DNA of 8,267 nucleotides from positions 1 through 8,267 of the forward strand of contig CAYFHQ010000139.1 of the NCBI GenBank assembly GCA_964342805.1, given 5' to 3'. Below, piece after piece: positions 6,989 through 8,267 of this stretch. Source of the DNA: CAYFHQ01 sp964342805 (lineage in GTDB: Bacteria; Bacillota; Clostridia; Peptostreptococcales; Acidaminobacteraceae). The notes under the pieces were generated by a model that did no database searches, had not been told where the DNA came from, and worked only from the letters and a program-made list of their open reading frames with translations. The position numbers and the translations under genes are program-made. Each line of letters begins with the position of its first letter. Position 1 is the first letter of the stretch.

Positions 6989-7024
6989 AAAAAAAGTAGC
7001 ATTCCAAGTTCAGAATGCTACTTT
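6989..7024 (-). terminator. intrinsic terminator between convergent GNAT and HxlR genes
   Basis: Perfect 12-bp inverted arms AAAGTAGCATTC (6993-7004) and GAATGCTACTTT (7013-7024) enclose an 8-base loop. On the minus strand the stem is followed by a run of seven T (6989-6995), a strong terminator for the HxlR gene. On the plus strand only three T end the stem before GCTCG, so termination of the GNAT transcript here is possible but weaker. Confidence 0.88.
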
Positions 7025-7044
7025 GCTCGTTTGACTCATTTACT

Positions 7045-7401
7045 TTATTCTGCGGAAGCTTGTTCTTCTTCCATCGCTTTTATCTTGTCGACATACTGGC
7101 CGCCCCAAGTTTCCATGGCCCGGATAATGGGCACAAAGCCTTGGCCAATGTCCGTCAGGGAGTACTCCACTCTTGGAGGAACTTCCTTGTAGATTTCCCG
7201 GTGGATCAGTCCGTCCTTTTCCAGGTCACGGAGCTGCTTGGTCAGGTAGGCCTGTTGGATGTCCGGCATGGCCCGGTGGAGTTCATTAAACCGCCAGGTT
7301 CGGTCTGCAAGGAAAAAGAGGATGGCCACCTTCCACTTGCCCCGTATAAGCCTTTGGGCTACACCGATATTACATTGCACTTCCAATAGTTTTTTATTCA
7401 C
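7045..7401 (-). CDS. HxlR-family winged-helix regulator with a single cysteine
   Basis: A 118-residue HxlR-type (MarR-like) dimeric DNA-binding regulator. After Cys10 comes the family signature RLIRGKWKVAILFFL (17-31), then FNELHRAMPDIQQAYLTKQLRDLEKDGLI (38-66) as the recognition region, and the wing REIYKEVPPRVEYSLTDIG (68-86). Cys10 is the only cysteine and lies where HxlR members such as HypR and YodB carry their thiol or aldehyde sensor; that parallel is from family knowledge. The start is taken as the GTG at 7399-7401, because GGAG lies 8 bases upstream. The GTG at 7410 is directly against that site. No divergent or co-directional target gene is next to it, as the neighbouring unit is a tRNA, so its regulon is not visible. 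Confidence 0.9.
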   Translation of the reverse strand: MNKKLLEVQCNIGVAQRLIRGKWKVAILFFLADRTWRFNELHRAMPDIQQAYLTKQLRDLEKDGLIHREIYKEVPPRVEYSLTDIGQGFVPIIRAMETWGGQYVDKIKAMEEEQASAE

Positions 7402-7457
7402 GCTTGCCACTCCTCTATGGGTATATTCCGTTTTAAGAATAGGATTTGTCTACTTTT

Positions 7458-7486
7458 ATGGTACTATACTTGGTCCCTGGGTGCAA
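7458..7486 (-). promoter_or_regulatory. candidate promoter of the HxlR gene
   Basis: On the minus strand, TTGCAC (7481-7486) and TACCAT (7458-7463) are 17 bases apart, about 60 bases before the gene. The match to consensus is modest. The region around the -10 (GTACTATAC at 7461-7469) has short GTA/TAC symmetry that could be part of an HxlR operator, but it is too short to be sure. Confidence 0.3.
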
Positions 7487-7567
7487 ACGTCCGTTCGTTG
7501 GCTTGTTTTGCTGTTTCTCCAAAGGACAGATTCCCTAACATTGCAGGAAATGGGAGTGGAAAATCAC

Positions 7568-7597
7568 CGTTTTCAAAAATTAAAAATTCTGAAAACG
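7568..7597. repeat. inverted repeat in the AT-rich region upstream of the tRNA promoter
   Basis: CGTTTTCA (7568-7575) and TGAAAACG (7590-7597) are perfect 8-bp arms around an AT-rich 14-base centre. The block lies directly upstream of the tRNA -35 box. Its A/T tracts, with those reaching to about 7604, have the position of an UP element that binds the RNA polymerase alpha subunit. It could alternatively be a regulator site. Confidence 0.45.
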
Positions 7598-7607
7598 TTA
7601 AAACGGC

Positions 7608-7636
7608 TTGCCTTGGCCCCTTTCATATGCTATTAT
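7608..7636 (+). promoter_or_regulatory. promoter of the tRNA-Leu gene
   Basis: The -35 TTGCCT (7608-7613) and -10 TATTAT (7631-7636, 5 of 6) are separated by 17 bases. Transcription would begin near 7643, about 15 bases before the mature tRNA 5' end. Confidence 0.7.
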
Positions 7637-7657
7637 TACTTTGTTGCCAAAACACAT

Positions 7658-7744
7658 GCCGAAGTGGTGGAACTGGCAGACGCGCTGGACTCAAAATCCA
7701 GAGCCCTTCGGGGCGTGCGGGTTCGATTCCCGCCTTCGGCACCA
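7658..7744 (+). tRNA. tRNA-Leu (anticodon CAA)
   Basis: A complete class II tRNA of 87 bases including encoded CCA. The acceptor arms GCCGAAG (7658-7664) and CTTCGGC (7734-7740) pair over all 7 bases, followed by discriminator A and CCA. The D-arm carries the TGGTGGAACTGGCAGACGC block typical of leucine tRNAs. The anticodon stem CTGGA/TCCAG holds the loop CTCAAAA, giving anticodon CAA, which reads UUG. The long variable arm GCCC-TTCG-GGGC confirms class II, and the T-arm GCGGG-TTCGATT-CCCGC is perfect. It is a single-gene unit with its own promoter and terminator. Confidence 0.97.
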
Positions 7745-7746
7745 GC

Positions 7747-7784
7747 AAACCCTCACGAGAAATCGTGAGGGTTTTTATTTTTTT
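7747..7784 (+). terminator. intrinsic terminator of the tRNA-Leu unit
   Basis: Arms at 7747-7758 and 7763-7774 form a perfect 12-bp stem (AAACCCTCACGA with its complement) capped by a GAAA tetraloop. A T-rich tail runs to 7784. It starts two bases after the tRNA CCA end. Confidence 0.95.
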
Positions 7785-7841
7785 GAGTTTATTAAACTTA
7801 CTAGATGCTCATAACAGTGTCATATATTGTATTAATGATGT

Positions 7842-8214
7842 CTACAGACCACTCGCCTGCCTTAGCCTGTCTCGCGTCAAATGGAGAGTTTCTAAGAGTT
7901 TTACTGGTATCTGGACAAATGAAAAGACCGTATTGAACTCAATGTCAACACGGTCTTTATATACTGTTATTTTGGTTACAAATCTCTTTATGATTTCCTT
8001 GATATTCTGACGATCTGCGCTTGCTAGAGTGTGTCTGTATACTGCAAACGCCTTCTTCACATCTTCATCATTTACCCTCTGATGTGTCTTCTGAGCCTGA
8101 TGCTTGCTCAGTTCTACACTTATTCTGTCCTTTTCGCTTTGAAGCTCACTAAGTCTGTCAAACAACACCTGATGCGCACTCCCCTGCTCGATTGCACCAA
8201 GAATATTGGCGAGC
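7842..8214 (-). pseudogene. C-terminal remnant of a large serine recombinase, interrupted by an IS
   Basis: The frame encodes about 123 residues, from LANILGAIEQG through RLSELQSEKDRI to a TAG at 7842. This resembles the C-terminal coiled-coil and tail of large serine recombinases (transposon/phage integrase type), where a 'NLL-AIEQG' segment and a 'RL-EL-EK' helix precede a terminal 'IKRFVTKITVYKDRVDIEF' block, all present here. The catalytic resolvase domain, recombinase domain and zinc ribbon are missing. Upstream, coding sense is lost at about 8214, where the putative insertion-sequence end begins, and the frame meets a TGA at 8244-8246. A GTG at 8168 could start only 108 residues and is unlikely to be a genuine start. 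The 57 bases between the tRNA terminator and the stop codon hold only a short palindrome, AGTTTATTAAACT (7786-7798). Family call moderate to good; the fragment is non-functional as seen. Confidence 0.7.
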
Positions 8215-8267
8215 TGTGAATGGTAATATAAAGTAGTCCATTTTCAGACACATGAAGTAGTCCAATC
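8215..8267. mobile_element. end of an IS21-like insertion sequence (partial, runs off the window)
   Basis: Starting at 8215 the sequence reads TGTGAATGGTAATATAAAG and then shows the 10-base unit AAGTAGTCCA twice. A TGT terminus with repeated internal blocks near the end is typical of the IS21 (IstA/IstB) family from general knowledge; no transposase is within the window to prove it. The recombinase similarity on the minus strand stops exactly where this sequence begins. The other end and any target duplication lie outside the window. Confidence 0.5.
8231..8264. repeat. two direct copies of AAGTAGTCCA, 24-base period
   Basis: Identical decamers lie at 8231-8240 and 8255-8264. They are probably transposase-binding repeats of the insertion-sequence end; a third copy could lie beyond the window. 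Confidence 0.8.

Noticed and set aside
7658..7744. tRNA-Leu 3' end as a mobile-element attachment site
   Set aside because: Large serine recombinases do not generally use tRNA ends, no repeat of the tRNA 3' end is seen in the window, and an intact terminator lies between the tRNA and the remnant.
7259..7768. Plus-strand open frame of 169 codons, overlapped by two other plus-strand frames, spanning HxlR and the tRNA
   Set aside because: These frames run through the tRNA-Leu gene, its promoter and the HxlR gene in antisense; the translations resemble no family.
7922..7959. Inverted repeat AAAGACCGT / ACGGTCTTT inside the recombinase remnant, considered as a terminator or attachment site
   Set aside because: The loop is 18 bases, there is no proper T-run on either strand, and both arms fall within the codons of the conserved DRVDIEFNTVF segment, so coincidence of coding is likelier.

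Overview
The window looks like chromosomal DNA of a moderate-GC Bacillota, most plausibly a Clostridia-type anaerobe. The signs are strong AGGAGG-type ribosome binding sites, sigma-A-like promoters, a lipobox-anchored solute-binding protein, an HxlR regulator and a tRNA with encoded CCA. This is an inference from gene style; no gene here fixes the genus.

From left to right, almost everything is on the minus strand. A YdjM/DUF457-type membrane metal-dependent hydrolase (37-987) and a class I SAM methyltransferase with an N-terminal four-cysteine knuckle (1071-1715) each have their own promoter. A strong intrinsic terminator (1821-1856) separates them from the most distinctive unit, a two-gene operon of a methyl-accepting chemotaxis protein (3516-5129) followed by a lipoprotein (1911-3506). 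The lipoprotein carries two complete, collinear family-3 solute-binding domains in tandem. No ABC permease or ATPase is present, so this pair reads as a sensory module (ligand capture plus chemoreceptor) rather than a transporter.

Next come a LysR-type regulator (5287-6177, minus) and a GNAT acetyltransferase (6382-6942, plus), transcribed divergently. The spacer holds a perfect 17-bp palindrome of the T-N11-A type that overlaps the likely LysR -10 box. Convergent to the GNAT gene lies a small HxlR regulator with a single cysteine (7045-7401, minus), bounded by a perfect 12-bp hairpin terminator.

The right end has a complete tRNA-Leu(CAA) transcription unit: promoter, AT-rich upstream element, gene with CCA, and terminator. 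Beyond it is mobile-element debris. This is the C-terminal part of a large serine recombinase whose reading frame is interrupted at about 8215 by what looks like the end of an IS21-like insertion sequence (TGT start, repeated AAGTAGTCCA). The window stops inside that element.

The left part is ordinary housekeeping or accessory chromosome. The items most worth following up are the chemoreceptor/twin-binding-domain pair, the LysR operator, and the nested insertion at the right edge.
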